Assembly: GCA_905147135.1 (NCBI GenBank) | Contig: LR990043.1 | Span: 21,267,584-21,331,583 of the forward strand | Direction: 5' to 3' | Length of the DNA stretch: 64,000 nt | Origin: Blastobasis lacticolella | Taxonomy: Eukaryota; Arthropoda; Insecta; Lepidoptera; Blastobasidae | Shown: in pieces, positions 1-12,290 of the stretch | Numbering within the stretch: position 1 is the stretch's first letter | Layout of the letters: each line of letters opens with the position of its first letter | Notes under the pieces: model-generated | Seen by the model: only the letters and a program-made list of their open reading frames with translations | Database searches by the model: none | Told to the model about the DNA's origin: nothing | Program-made: the position numbers and the translations under genes

Positions 1-1344
1 CTCACAAATATAAAGCAACAATGGCGGACTAAAGTTCGCTAAACGACCCATTAGCTGCGGATGACAAACAGACAACTTTCCTACACATTGTGCCTGTTCA
101 TATAAATTAATAACTTGCCAGAAATTGTACCCGGGAAACGTTATGTCCTTGCTATTTCAAACAAACAATCTATAAATAAAACATGGACAATAGATATAGC
201 TATAAAATGCTTGAAGGGGTAATGTAGCGGAAAAATTAGTTTCCTATCGGTTCTGATGCCAAATCGATCGTTAACTGGGATCTCAACAGTTAATGTCCGA
301 AATAAATTTATGAAATAATTGACAATTAGCAAGTGAGGAAAATAGTTATGAAATAGTAACACGGTATTTGTATATATTATATAAATCAATATTACTAGTG
401 ATAAGGCGAGTAAACAACCCTACGGAAAGTGTTTGTCAATCAGTATCAAAATAGAGACAAGGGGATGGAAAATGGTCACCGCTGGTACCGCCATGGTATC
501 CTTGTAGACACGGATCTTCTGCTCCTTATCTGCGGAGGCTAACCCGGGCGTCTTCTCGGCCAGGCTGTGTCCTGGCCGGTCAGGTTGTGGCGCTGGATTG
601 CACCTTGCTGGCGTCGTCGTGCGCTGAGATAGCGTAGTAATGAGAGGCTGATTAGTGCCTCTAAGACTTCACCCAGTGTTTAGGTTTTTTGTGCCTATAA
701 GGATTCACTGCTTGATTTGGTTTTCTATGTTGCAGATGGGGCTCAATCCATCTGCCACATGGGTGCTGGTGAAATAGGCGATTGAGGCGACCATGTGAAA
801 CAACGAGTATCGACATCGAGGTGTGACCGCGACCGCGAGCATCTTCGGTGTGTAAGTAGTGTAAGTACCCTAATTGACCGTGAGCCGTACAGCACTGTGA
901 GTACGCATAACGCTTGGACAAGTACTCGTATTGTTTGTGAATAGGGGTGTAAGAAAAGCATGAGTTCCAAGGATGTGGTTTTGACTAACCAATTTAGTAA
1001 TTCCCGAAACGATTTATACCCGTTTTCACTAAACATAGGAATCGCCTAAATCCGATGCCCAAATACTTAGGGATTGCTACGGTTTACCAACCGTTAGGAA
1101 ATTACTATCGCCATTAGGTAACGCTTAAAGTTAGCAAGCGGATTGCTTCCCTAAAATTACATTTGCGTTCTGTCTCCCACAGCAAACCTAACTACCCCGT
1201 TGACCAAACCCCGAACTAAGTGGCGCCATTTTGAAATATCACTTTATTGTCAACAGCGACGTCGTCGCCGGTTCAGATAAGTTTGTGAAGGTAGACATTT
1301 GGTGAAATAGACCAATTAGTCAAGGGCATTCCTAAAGATTAGCT
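1..1344. other. No gene recognised
   Basis: No exon with splice sites and no recognisable protein was found on either strand. The part around 480-950 is more GC-rich and has short overlapping open frames on the minus strand that look like old repeat sequence rather than a gene. It resembles decayed transposon DNA, but I cannot name a family. Confidence 0.4.
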
Positions 1345-1996
1345 GAGTGGTGCCCGGCAGAGTAGAATAGCACCAACCCCTTACACTCGTGGGTAGGCTT
1401 GCCAACTTTTTTTTCAAAAAATAAAGTATATTTAGGTCTGTGAAGAACATTAAACAGTATTTTAGAAAAATGAACAGTATTCTATTTATTTATTGTTTTA
1501 AATACATATTTTTTAGAACTTCTCGCACAACTTACTAATTTACAATCTTTTTTAAAAACTTCATATGCCTCACCACAATTATAATTGAAATTAAAATAAA
1601 TGAGCAGCTAATTTTTTATTAAATTAGTAGATGCTCTATTTCTATCCTCCCGCCACTTAGCATTCATTACTGAAAAACCTGAAGCTGAAAACAGTATTTT
1701 GTATAGTTTATTTTTGTTCAACAGTAAAAAGTATAATTTAGTGAAAAACAGTATAATACTGTTTAAAACAGTATAGTTGGCAACCCTACTCGTGGGTGTC
1801 GTACAAGGCGACTAATATTATCGAGGCAAAAGATCTAGAGTCTCCGTAGGCTGGAAAATGGGCAGCAGCGTTTTCCATTGTTATATTTACAACACTGCGA
1901 TCTCCAACCCGCCTGCCAAGCGTGGAGATTATGGCAATAACCTCCCCTTTCGTGGGAGAGGCCCTAAGTCCTGCAGTGGACTGTTACGGGCTGTGA
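1345..1996 (-). repeat. Family B interspersed repeat, split by a MITE
   Basis: Reverse-strand copy of a dispersed repeat that also occurs at 12073, 19088, 24312, 34869, 56310 and 62268. Shared landmarks are the tracts GCAGGACTTAGGGCCTCT, ATCTCCACGCTTGGCAGGCG and ACTCTGCCGGACACCACAC. This copy is interrupted at 1395-1787 by a small DNA transposon. The family looks like a non-autonomous retroelement or LINE tail, but its class is not certain. Confidence 0.7.
1395..1787. mobile_element. 393-bp MITE with 13-bp TIRs and 10-bp target duplication
   Basis: The left end reads AGGCTTGCCAACT and the right end is AGTTGGCAACCCT, so the terminal inverted repeats agree at 12 of 13 positions. The target ACTCGTGGGT is present on both sides (1385-1394 and 1788-1797). 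The inside is AT-rich and full of CAGTAT motifs, with no coding capacity. A 9-10 bp duplication suggests a Mutator-like source, which is an inference. Confidence 0.8.
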
Positions 1997-2024
1997 TGTG
2001 TGTGTGTGTGTGTGTGTGTGTGTG
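1997..2024. repeat. (TG)n microsatellite
   Basis: About 14 TG dinucleotides directly follow the end of the family B copy. Confidence 0.9.
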
Positions 2025-2384
2025 AAGTGAAAACGGGTGTTCGGCATTTATTTTAAGTATTTTAATGTTCTCAACAGTGGTAAAGCTCGAAAATCAAACG
2101 GGGCTCGGTCAAAGCAAATTGAAAACACAATGTTAATGGATTCGTGATTGATAGAATTAGATTAATGTTGGTTCTGCCCGTCTGTTTGTACATCTGCCGC
2201 GGTGGACGCCGTTTAATATGATTGTTTGTTTGTCAGATCGCTGGGTAAAGAGTTGGGGTGTGAATTGATGATTTTTTATTGACTATCCGTTCTTTTGGGG
2301 GCGGGGAATGGGGATTAAAAAAGGTGTTTGCTGGAGGCGGTAGTGTTTGGGCGTGTGGTGTCCGGCAGAGTAGAATTGTACGGA

Positions 2385-2513
2385 AGGCGCAGTCCTAATT
2401 GACAATGGTCATACGACCAGGGTAGTACGGACGTCGCCCGACCAACAGGAGACATCAAAACCGCCTGTCGCACGAGCATGGTCGTACGACCGTTGCCAGT
2501 TAGGACAGCGCCT
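2385..2513. mobile_element. 129-bp MITE with about 34-bp TIRs
   Basis: The left end begins AGGCGCAGTCCTAATTGACA and the right end is its approximate inverse, ending GACAGCGCCT. A second copy lies at 62157-62494. It has a core of repeated CGTACGAC palindromes and no open frame. It sits beside a short family B remnant (about 2354-2375), so it probably inserted into that repeat. Confidence 0.7.
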
Positions 2514-3680
2514 AAGACTTTGATCAGCCTCGCTTTGCAAACGCCTCGAAGCACACCTAACGAGTGGCGGGTGGTTATTCATATTTCTTGGATTGATCAT
2601 TTTACTTATTTTCTGAATACCGAAACCTAACAATATCTCCACGAATCTCACATAGGTTTTTTACCTATATACCTACATAGGAAGGCGCTTCCCGCCGTCT
2701 GTCCCTATTTATCTACGTGCGCTTAGATCTTTTAAACTACGCAACTGATTTTAATGGAGTTTTCAACAATAGATAGAGTGATTCAAGAAGAAGGTTTATG
2801 AGCAAGAAAACAAGGGTAGATAGAGGTAAAGTTGCGCCGGCCCGCTAGTGTTTGTATAAAAAAATAGACAATCACCCCACAGATCGCTCCATCCCCCACT
2901 CATCCCAGTACGTTCCATAGTTCCGACTCCATAAGTTCCGACTCATTTAACAAGTTTCTCCGTTACTAATTCATTTCCGCACACAATTCACTTTGACCCT
3001 TGCTTCGGGTACATTGCGTACCGTGGACGTATGGACTGCGCGTGCGTTCGTTATCGTAGGGGGAATGAAAGAAAGAAAAGCGAGTTGATTAATTTATTAG
3101 TTTTGTTATATTTGGTTCTTGTATTGGATGACATTCGATTAAAAGCCATAGTAATATTGTAAATGCGAAAGTTACACGGGTACCACTGCACCAATTTTGA
3201 TGAAATACAGCATGGATATAGTTTAGCACCAGAGGATGGATATAGGCTACTTTTTATTCTCACTCACAATCACGTAAGATATACGGAAGGGGCTGAAGGC
3301 GGAAAGCTAGTCGTAAATATCCATTTAAGTATTTTATGGAGAGGTAGAACATAGCGGGATATTTCGTTACAATTAATGCCCCCAGACTGGGGAAGAACTT
3401 CCACAAAGTTACATCATTTAACAAGTATGCATTGCGTTCCTGCCGGTGAGTAAGGTCTCCAGAGCTCCATGGAGAAGCGGTGGCTTTAGCAGTGGAGGGC
3501 TAGCATTTGGCTATTTACCCCCAGATCAATTTCATTCCAGCGGTTTTAGATGTGTGCAAAGTGTTACTAAAAAAATCATCTTGGTGTTCATTTTTTTTTT
3601 TTTTTACCACAGATGTACACTACATCTAAATCTACGGTATTACAATCTTTTTGTTAATTTCCCGATTGTGGTCTCACATA
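2514..3680. other. No gene; Helitron-like 3' tail at about 2745-2857
   Basis: No exon is supported. The stretch at 2745-2857 ends in a GC-rich run followed by CCGCTAGT, which resembles the 3' end of lepidopteran non-autonomous Helitrons. The short open frames at 3163-3354 and 3446-3703 have no recognisable similarity. Confidence 0.35.
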
Positions 3681-3790
3681 CGAGGGCCTGGGCTCCGCCA
3701 TGACCATGATCCAGGATTTGGCAGGTCAGGTAATTGCAGTGGAGCGACTGCCATCTGACTTCCGTACAACGTGTGACTTTTCCGAAATAA
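3681..3790 (-). repeat. Family A SINE, partial 3' part
   Basis: Reverse copy of the tail of the tRNA-headed SINE: ACGAGGGCC, then CCATGATCCAGGATTTGGCA and GTGGAGCGACTGCCATCTGAC. The tRNA-like head is missing. Confidence 0.65.
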
Positions 3791-3895
3791 AACGAATTTA
3801 ATCAACAATTTGCGGGTTTATTAAAGATTAGTGAAAAACTTTATTTACAACTTAAACATGAAATTACATATAAACAATAAAAACCACACTCTGAT

Positions 3896-4800
3896 TTACC
3901 TAAATAGGTAAAATATCTGCTCCAAATCCTCTGAATGAGGAAATGTGCCCAGAAGGCTGGTCGCGTTGCCCCGCTGGATGGCGAGGCTTATACGCTGTCC
4001 CAGATAGAGGCCAGCCTTCTGGTCATTACTAATGTTGACAAGGCGCTTTTCTAGTTCCCTATATAGGGAATGTGCGCCTGGTCCCCAAGGCCCAAGAGTT
4101 TCCACGCCAAATGGCGCAAATATGTAATTTGCGCCGTTTGGCGTTTTCAGCAGAGGCGGCACCGGCCCCTGCTTGACACGCGGTGGCTGGAAGATGGGAC
4201 AGCGCGAGGGTATCGATGCACGTAGCATCCCAAACTAATGGCCGTCCCAGTTTCCAGGGCGTGAGTGTCATGCCGTCGGGTCTTTTACCGTCATCGCGGG
4301 CTAAGCCGTTGGGTTCCAGCACCGCGAGAGCACCAGCGGAGGCAAAGGCCCGACGGATGACATCATTAAGGTCCGCGTGGCGTGGAATACGTCCGGCGCT
4401 CCAACTGCACGACAAACCATGGTGGCCAAGCTGGTCAACAGGGCGGCCACAGTGGCAGTCGTGCGGAGCGCTGCAGGGAGCGCCAAGACGCAGGACGCAG
4501 GACGCAGCGCTACTTTCAGGATTGCCACGAATCCTGAAAGTAGCACGGTCGAGCAGTGCCGTTTGCAGTTTTTTGAAGGCATTGCCTGGAGCCAAAGGCC
4601 CGATTCCCACTTGCCAGCAGCCAGAAGGTGAGCACGCTCTGCAGAGTAGGTAGTTGCGTTTAAAAGTTTGTTTCGCGCCAACCTACAGCGCGGCTCGTCC
4701 CATAGCCGCTGCGAATAAGAATTAGTGGGCTCTGACTCCAGGCAAGCCAATTGACACGCGATTTTGGCCTCGGTAGAAAAAGCCGATAAAAAAGTCCTTA
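3896..4800 (-). pseudogene. Non-LTR retrotransposon ORF, C-terminal part, frameshifted
   Basis: Reading the minus strand, three overlapping frames (about 4800-4550, 4550-4060, 4230-3896) together give the C-terminal region of a LINE polyprotein. It has a Cys/His cluster (CHCGRPVDQLGHHGLSC) followed by ASAGALAVLEPNGL, a KRPDGMTL block, VWDATCIDTL and GVETLGPWGPG. The frame changes near 4540 and 4200, so this is a dead copy truncated at its 5' end. Two other fragments of the same family lie on the plus strand at about 41295 and 43540 inside Piezo introns. The clade is not certain. Confidence 0.7.
4509..4544. repeat. Perfect hairpin inside LINE remnant
   Basis: A 15-bp perfect inverted repeat (4509-4523 against 4530-4544) with a 6-base loop. 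It coincides with the frame change in the dead LINE frame, so it may be a templated duplication made during decay. Confidence 0.8.
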
Positions 4801-4990
4801 GTATGGACAATACTTTATCCACTAGTACTGTGCTGTGCTGTGTACTGAGGAAAAAACGCTGGCAACGAGACACTGGACACTTTACGAACGCCCAGACCAC
4901 CATAGCAAATACGATTAGATTTAGAAATAGGAAAAGATTTAGAATAAAACCTAGTTTTATCCCACCCACGTGATAGCCACACCATTTCAT

Positions 4991-7508
4991 TTATTCTCGT
5001 TCTACGAATATAGCCTCAAAATAGAAAATAACAAAAAGAATAAACCTACACAGAATACTTTTCTGTGTTTTTAGGGTTCCGTACACAAAGGGTAAAAAGG
5101 AATATTCTCTAATACCTACCTTAAATATACTATAATAAACATAAATCTATCGCCATTTAGGTCAACTTTTAAATACATATTTCTTTACTTGACTATAATA
5201 ACATAAAAATAATCACCATTATCTTCTTACGCACGAGGGCCCAGAGTCCGCCTTGGCGATCATTCGAGCGGTCAATCCTGGCTTCTGCCAGCCTTCATAC
5301 TCCTTTTCCACTTTGCCCGATCGTCGGCATCCTCACGCCGTTAGCCATTGACCCTCGCATCCGTCTCAGCGATATCAATGTCTCCTGTGATACCTCTTTC
5401 TTGATACAAGCATGTTTAGGTACGTAATCCTTACATATCCCTGGTGTTTATGCAATTCATGACCAGACCTTATTATCAACTAGTATGAAATGATAAAAAT
5501 CTGTCAAATTCAAATCTCACAACAATATTTCAAAATTAAAAGTTCACTCTGGCCTCAATACCTATAATTTCTTTACCAAAGAATAATTTCTACCAAACCC
5601 TCCACGCGAGTCCGGATCGCACTCACCCCGTTTTTATTTTCCCTCAACTCAATACTAAATGTCGAAAGTCGTCATCCATTCAGGATTTCAGACGACAAAT
5701 GGCGTATTCAACTGAAGCGTGTATGTTTCACTTCGCACGTCGTTACAGCAGCCGAGGAGACGTTGTTAGCCTTCGAGGCTGCGATGGGCGACAAGAATGC
5801 TAGTGTTGCGTAGGAGTTGGCACTAAGGCACTATTAATATACTTAAATATTATGTCGGGCGCGGTCCGGCTCTGCTTGGTATTGTCGGGCATTGACAGGC
5901 TCTGTCTGGTAGTGCTGGACACGGTCCGGCCGTTGTCGGCGTGGAGTGGATGTGCTCCGATCCTGGGGCGGGCAACATGTCACTGTGTGTTTCCTTCCTA
6001 CTTTCCTACCCCTTCCTATTTGACGATTGAAATAGATATACTCAATAAATAAATTTTGATTTGATTACGGGCACGCTGAAAACCAGCGCCCTGGCAGCAG
6101 CCACCACGACTTATGCTGAGTATGACCCCGCTGCACGGCTTCTCATGGCACGGGTAACGATACGACACTATACTATATCGTCGTTATTGCTGTCATTGTA
6201 GTTTATGATTCTTTTCTTTTCTTTATGTAAATGTATCTGCTGTACCATGTGATTTATTCTAATAATTTTTTTTGCCTATCTAGTAAAGATAAAAATAGCT
6301 TCGCAGCGTTCTGTTTAACCCTAGCTGTGTATGCTTTACAGCCTCCGTGACAGTCCCTCCCGCAAAGTCAGTTGTCTTAAGTCCTACCAAGTGCTACCGC
6401 ATCCGCTCAGTCTGTGCGTGACATTCGAACAGAGCGGTTGTCTAAGCATATATTACTCTAAATATCCTCTCGCAAGCCTATATTCTTGTATTTTTCTTTA
6501 TACTTAATTAAATCGTGTCGCGTATAAATATAGTTATTTAAATTCCTGTTTTCAAGGCTAGTAGTAACAGTTCGCAGTACTTCGCCGATCTAAATGGACG
6601 ATCTAAACAGTTGGAAAGAAAGAGCAAATCGAAATGGTTTTGCCAATATGCTCCATTAGTAGATTCATCATGTGATGATGATGAGAGCATAGTGGATACA
6701 GCGCTTGTATCGCAGTGCAGTATTGCGAACACTGCGTAGGTGGCCGAACGTAGCCGACAAGTTAATAGCCGTCAATCGCGATAGAATCGGTCGCAAAGAG
6801 AGAAATAAATATACGAGATCGTTGGCTATGAAGTGATTGATACCTTGCCGCCTCGCCTAGAGTCGAACGGATTTCTATTTTAAATTTCGGCATGAAAAAT
6901 TCAAAATTTTTCTCATTAGATTGGCAACACCAAAAACTGTTCAAAAATAGGGTAAATCAGCGTCATGCATTAAAATCTTTTCAAAATTGAATATTTTATG
7001 CCGAGACTCCGTTCGACTCCAGGCGAGCGGTTCAAAAACAAAGCTCTAGACCCGTGTGGAATAAATGCATCTGCCATAAGCTCATTTTGAATATTAAAGG
7101 ATTGACATTTTTATTGTAAATTATTGTATATTGTTTTTTGTACGATACTGTGTATACTCGTATAGCTGAATGGTAATCAGTAATCTGAATGGTAGCAAAA
7201 TGTAGGCTAGTATTATCTTCCACTACATTGCATAAACTATCTTTACGCAAAAATAATAAAAAATGTCTAATAATTGACATTGTGATCTTGATGAAACCTG
7301 CACATTCAGGCGACTAAATGTGTAACTATGATCCAATCTGGTCAGGTTCCCCTGGTAACAGGGTCACGGAGTTCAGATAGCAGTCGCATCACTGTTATTA
7401 TCTGATCTGCCAAATCCTGGATCATGGTCAAGGCGGACCCCGGGCCCTCGTTCTCGAGAGCACAACCGGGACATTAACGCCAAGATGATTATAATTGGCA
7501 TTGTGATA
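4991..7508. other. No gene; short tandem repeat and SINE tail
   Basis: No supported exon. At 5854-5943 there is an imperfect 30-bp unit, three times, starting GTCGGGC or a close variant. The stretch 5230-5400 looks like an old LINE tail. The stretch 7290-7495 is a partial family A SINE (plus) starting at CACATTCAGGCGACT. The frames at 6538-6944 are not convincing. Confidence 0.4.
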
Positions 7509-7924
7509 ATGAGCAGTTTTCCAATAGGTATCTAAAGCATTCCTAACCACTCACTAGATGGCGCCCCGACAATTTTGGTAATTGATAATCGCTTGAAATA
7601 GGTTCTTAGCAAATAGGATATAAACACTGGGTACGTCGTATTGGATAATATTGTCTTTGTCAATAGTTTTCAACCATTTTAGAGGTTGTAATAATAATGG
7701 AACATAGTGCCAACTTTTATAAATAATTCTTTTTACGCTTCGTTCAACCTTTAACAGTTATGTTTATATTAATAAACATTTTATTTTTAAGTTTAGTATT
7801 AATTGGCTGCATGAAATCACTTCCACCATCATACAGATTAAAAAAAGATTTCCAAAATTGTAGGAACGCCATCTATTGATGCTTTTTGAAACCAACTGAC
7901 AATACCTACTGGAAAACTCCTCAT
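7509..7924 (+). mobile_element. MITE, copy 1 of a 0.4-kb TIR element
   Basis: The left end is ATGAGCAGTTTTCCAATAGG and the right end is an inverse match, ending GGAAAACTCCTCAT. Internal ACTAGATGGCGC and GCGCCATCTATTG form a second inverted pair. A second copy lies at 26207-26609 in a Piezo intron. The copies are clearly homologous over their full length, with some small indels. A 60-codon frame inside begins at 7699 but has a TAA at codon 10 in this copy. No target duplication could be fixed. Confidence 0.65.
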
Positions 7925-8515
7925 TGGGCTTAAGGATTCGATGCTTAATGCATAACTATTAATTTAGGTATTACTTGGTGATAAAGACGATTAAAGTTAT
8001 CTAATTGTTTACTTTCATCGTTAACTTTGTCAAACAGAAATACCAATAGCTGTCTCTTCTTAATTTGTTACTCGTGCAATTTGGTATTTGGATTACCACC
8101 TCCCATGGAACCTGAACTAAACATACATCCCGGCCAAGCCATATTCAACTTTTGGCCCATTTGTGTCACGTATGAATACACAGTGATATCCGCTGACAAA
8201 CATGTTTTTCTGTCCAACCAAAAGTCTGTAAACCTTGACGTTATGGGCATAAAGACGCAAATGCAATAGACGGTGACAAATAAGGAAATAAAATTAATGT
8301 TGTTCGACATCATGGAAAAAGCTAGATTCGTACAGAACTGTTTGTGTACGCTTCGGTGTGAAGGATACAAACGTTGCTCGCAGAGTGATGGCGTTTTGTT
8401 GTCTTTGGTAAACCTTCTTGAGTGTTCTTTTAAAAACTGCCAGCCGTTATTATTGTAGCTGGTACTTTGCACAAGTCATAATTATACGTAAATATGTTTC
8501 TAATCGTTGATGGCC
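7925..8515. other. No gene recognised
   Basis: Overlapping open frames of 134 codons (minus) and 80 codons (plus) occupy 8027-8472. Neither resembles a protein I know, and no splice or start context favours either strand. Confidence 0.35.
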
Positions 8516-8790
8516 TGGAGCTCCGGTGACCGAGTGGTAAGGTATCCGACTCGTAAGTGAGAGGTACCGGGTTCGAATCCCACTGCGGCCATGTACCAAT
8601 GATTCTTTTCTAAGTTATGTTTTGCACATTCAGGCGACTGAATGTGTAATCATGATCCAATCTGGTCAAGTTCCCCTGGTAGCAGGGTCACGGAGGTCAG
8701 ATGGCAGTCGCTCCACTGTAATTACCTGATCTGCCACATCCTGGATCACGGTCAAAGCGGACCCCGAGCCCTCGTGCGCGAGAGCACAAC
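8516..8790 (+). repeat. Family A SINE with tRNA-like head
   Basis: A full-looking copy. The head has a tRNA-like A-box region and a B box (GGTTCGAATCCC) at about 8571-8582, as in other tRNA-derived SINEs transcribed by RNA polymerase III. The body carries CACATTCAGGCGACTGAAT, CATGATCCAATCTGGTCA and GTCACGGAGGTCAGATGGCA. Further copies are at 18840, 44641, 45733, 46840, 50749 and 51027. Confidence 0.8.
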
Positions 8791-10271
8791 AAGTAAAAAT
8801 GTATAAAAGAATTATGTACCTATGTTTGTTTTAATAACATAGGTAACACTAATGACATGATTGAAGAATGTCGTGCTCATTTTACCAAATATTGTTTACC
8901 TGATTAGATATCACCAATCCCTTCCATTCACAATTAAAATTTAATCCCTTTCGGCCGCCATCGCAACTCTGTTTTCACTGTCAGTTAAACATTAAGGCTT
9001 GTGAATCCATTACAAATTTAGAATTAGCACAAAAACAAAACACAAAGACGTCCGTAAAATATTTCTGTTTGTACAAAAAAGTCATTCAAGAAAAGTAAAT
9101 TACCTTAGCACCGTTTACTTATATCTTCTACGTTATTGATTTTTAGTTTGAGCTTTTGGCGTAGTGATTGTAACCCTCTATTCCCCCACAATTTCGAAAG
9201 TTATATTTATGCAAACTATAGTTAAGCCACCACCGTTATTAACTAAATGGCAATTTGTTGGCTCATGAGTGAGGCTTCATCAATTACTTTCTATATTGGA
9301 AACAATAAAACTTAATTTTGCTGCAAATCGACTACAAATTAAATCTGTAGTTCTAAAGGGTTTGCATAAGCAGAAAAGTATTCTTGCGGTGTAAGTAGAT
9401 GTAGGTAATGAAGTTAATGATATTTTGTATTATTAATTAAGAGTAAGCCTTGTTATGTAGAGCTTTGTGCAGATAGCATTGCTCACAGATGTCAAAGGAA
9501 CTAATATTTGACAGACAGACAACAAAAACAACGCACAATATAAACAATGACAAGGACGCTATAACTCAAAGCAATATTATCCGGGTCCTTGCGCTTTCGA
9601 CATTCGAATTTGAAATTTTTTCTAGCGTAAATCTTTGCTAGAAAAAATCATTTATTGTCGAAGATCATCTTTAATTACGTTTTTAATAAAGATATTTTGT
9701 TACAAAAATGACGAATTTGAGATGTCGCAGCGTGAGAATAGGCCACGACCCTACTCTAGCATCGCCGTTGCTTTCCTGCCACCAAGTAGTGTTCTGCGGG
9801 GCTATTGGCTAACTCAGTTGACAGCTGTATTTAACACTAGATAATTCTACACCACGTCATCTACGTTGAAAACTGGCAATAGCGTCTACCAAATTAGAGT
9901 AGTGTCAGATTTTTTTATGTCAAATTCAGTTGTCCACTGAGATAGCTGATAGGCCCTCTGGTTTGAAGAATAAGGTAGTTGGTGCAATCACATTCATGGT
10001 TTTAATCCTCATAAGTGCATAATTAGCAGATGTTATGGGTGACAGTTACCGCTAACCATCAGATGGACTGTCTGCTCGTTCGTCAATAAGTAGTGTCCAT
10101 AGGAAATCGATACAAGGTTTTGGTAAAATCTATTTCGGTGCTATTTTCAATACATATTATACCTACATATCGTTGCGCTGGGAGACCACAGGCATTTTGA
10201 ACAAATTTTATAGTACAGAAAAACATTCACGGCTTCACGTCGTCGATGAAGTGTAGACGTCGTCTATATAA
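8791..10271. other. No gene; family C repeat at about 9960-10085
   Basis: AT-rich sequence without supported exons. About 9960-10085 contains GAATAAGGTAG, GTTATGGGTGACAGTTACCG and ACCATCAGATGG. These are shared with 25330-25600, 33765-33880 and the reverse copies at 42290 and 48975, so it is a dispersed LINE-tail-like repeat (family C). Confidence 0.4.
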
Positions 10272-10447
10272 TACAGGGTGTTACATAATATGTGTATGAA
10301 ACCGTGTACTGGGTGGAGTGCTAAATGTATGAAAACGATAGGTACAATTATTCCACGTACAACAGAAATAATTGTACCTATCGTTTTCATACGTTTAGCA
10401 CTCCATCCAGTTTACGGCTTCATACATATATTATGTAACACTCTGTA
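10272..10447. mobile_element. Fold-back MITE, 176 bp
   Basis: Almost the whole element is one palindrome: arms of about 80 bp (10272-10352 and 10367-10447) pair with few mismatches around a short loop near TTCCACGTACAACAGAA. The ends are TACAGGGTGTTACATAAT and its inverse. Related copies or ends lie at 48036-48110, 52085-52125 and 54275-54396. Confidence 0.8.
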
Positions 10448-12072
10448 TATAGGTGATTTAAAATTTATGATACAAGGAGTAAGGGATACCGTAGGCATGT
10501 GCTCGTGATAATGAACAACTTTTACTACGGCACCAACCCTAAAATCCCCAAAAAAATTACTGTTTTATTGACATTGGTAGAACCCGTTTTCAATTGTTTT
10601 TTTTATGTGAAATAGACAGGTATTTGACTGCCATCTCACGTGATGTTAAGTGCAGATGCAGTCTACGATGGTGCATACCTGTCGATTAAGTACCTATTCA
10701 CTCTTGTCTTAAAGAGACCCAAGTTGTAGCGCTCAGGGAAAACATGTGCAGGCAGCGAGGAATTTTGTATAAAACAGCTATACTTTTTGCGACTTCGGAG
10801 TTGATGCCATAGTATGAGTTCCTTGATTACACAACTGTCTGCCTACCTGTGTCACAAATCAATGCCTTTGACTTTGACTTTGACAAGTACGTACGTACAT
10901 GCATACGATACACCTTGGTAACATGAATTTGTAGTCACTCTGTGTTGAGATATACAAGGGTACCTAACCTAACCATAGAGAAAATATTTACTAACGTAAT
11001 AGAGGAGACACCGCAAGTATTTTCTTTGAACCACACTTTGCGGTCCATGGACAACAGTGGCCGCAGTCAGTTCTGAGACATTGCGCGACGCGGACCAATC
11101 TGACAGTGGCTTGGATATTCAAAAAAACGCCATCTTGTGCATTAAAAACTGTACGAACCATTCGAGGGCCAAAAATAAAGAAAACGATAACATTTCATCG
11201 GTCATTCTATGACTTAGCAGCCTCCCCCCGCATCTCCCGCACGTGACAGGTTGGTACAATATTTTTGTTTGTGATGGCTGCTCTATTACGTTAGTAAATA
11301 TTTTCTCTATGCTAATAACCAATTCGTCAAGTACCTACAAATGGAAAGCTTAATAATTTCAACCGCTAGTTAGGGATTTAATATGATTTAATATTGCTAC
11401 ATGTGAATTTGCTCCATAGGTTTTAGTGTTGGGCTAACAATGTAAAGTTGAGTTTCAAGGCCCAAAAATGGGTTGTAAGTAATAAACAAAACCTGAGGAC
11501 AAATATTGTGGTGGCTTTTCTAAGTAAATCGCAAACGCAATCATTGATACTGACTTTATTAAATTAAATTAACTAAATATTGTGAAGCATCTAGATTGTG
11601 TCTTAACTGGTTTTGCAGTGTGAGATTTTTTTATAACAGAGGGAGCGGGACCTGGCCGGGAGGGGGGGTGTATCACCACTTGGGGGGGTGTATCACCACT
11701 TGGAGTGGTGACGGGGAGTCGTGGATGCGTTGCCGATCTTTCAGGTAGGTATAGGTCGTTTCTTGAAGGTTTCAATGTCGTGTCTGGATGTGTATCCAGA
11801 CACGACATTAGGGAGGAAGACCGTAGGAAGATCGTTCCACGTCGTGGTCGTACGAGGCAGGAAGTTTCGTGGAAGTCAAACGGTATTCTACCGTCACTCA
11901 TCCAGATGGCACGGCTGGAATTTGTCTCGAGAACATTTGTCGCCTTGTAGTTTACCTTGTAGTGTAACGGGTGTTATTCTACTACTGGACTAGTGGACAC
12001 CACACAGGCAAATGCAGTAGTGAAATTTTGTAGCTGGTATTAGTCCGAGCAATTCCACAGAGCCACCACCAC
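10448..12072. other. No gene; LINE tail, short duplication and hairpin
   Basis: About 10610-10760 is a LINE 3'-tail repeat (TGCCATCTCACGTGATGTTA) shared with 13380-13445. A 22-bp GGGGGGGTGTATCACCACTT unit occurs twice at 11664-11705. A perfect 16-bp hairpin lies at 11774-11809. The open frames at 11569-11993 look like old LINE sequence. Confidence 0.45.
11774..11809. repeat. Perfect 16-bp inverted repeat, 4-nt loop
   Basis: The arm AATGTCGTGTCTGGAT is exactly reversed after the loop GTGT. It is not placed as a terminator of any recognised gene. Confidence 0.85.
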
Positions 12073-12290
12073 CACCATCACAGCCCATAACAGTCCACTG
12101 CAGGACTTCGGGCCTCTCCCACGAAAGGGGAGGTCATTGCCATAATCTCCACGCTTGGCAGGCGGGTTGGAGATCGCAGTGCAGTTGATGTAAATCTACC
12201 CAGAAAGATGCTGCTGCCCATCTTTCAGATTTGTCCCTTAGTCGCCTCTTACGACACCCACGGGAAGAGATGGGGTGGTGCTATTCTTTG
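12073..12290 (+). repeat. Family B interspersed repeat
   Basis: A plus-strand copy starting CATCACAGCCCATAACAGTC and running through CTCCACGCTTGGCAGGCGGG to the GGTGCTATTCT end. It is diverged in its second half. Confidence 0.7.

Noticed and set aside
8027..8472. Overlapping 134-codon minus and 80/61-codon plus frames
   Set aside because: No recognisable protein on either strand and no splice or start support; open frames of this size occur by chance.
8516..8600. True tRNA gene
   Set aside because: The tRNA-like part is the head of a SINE present in several copies; the cloverleaf is imperfect and a shared body follows.
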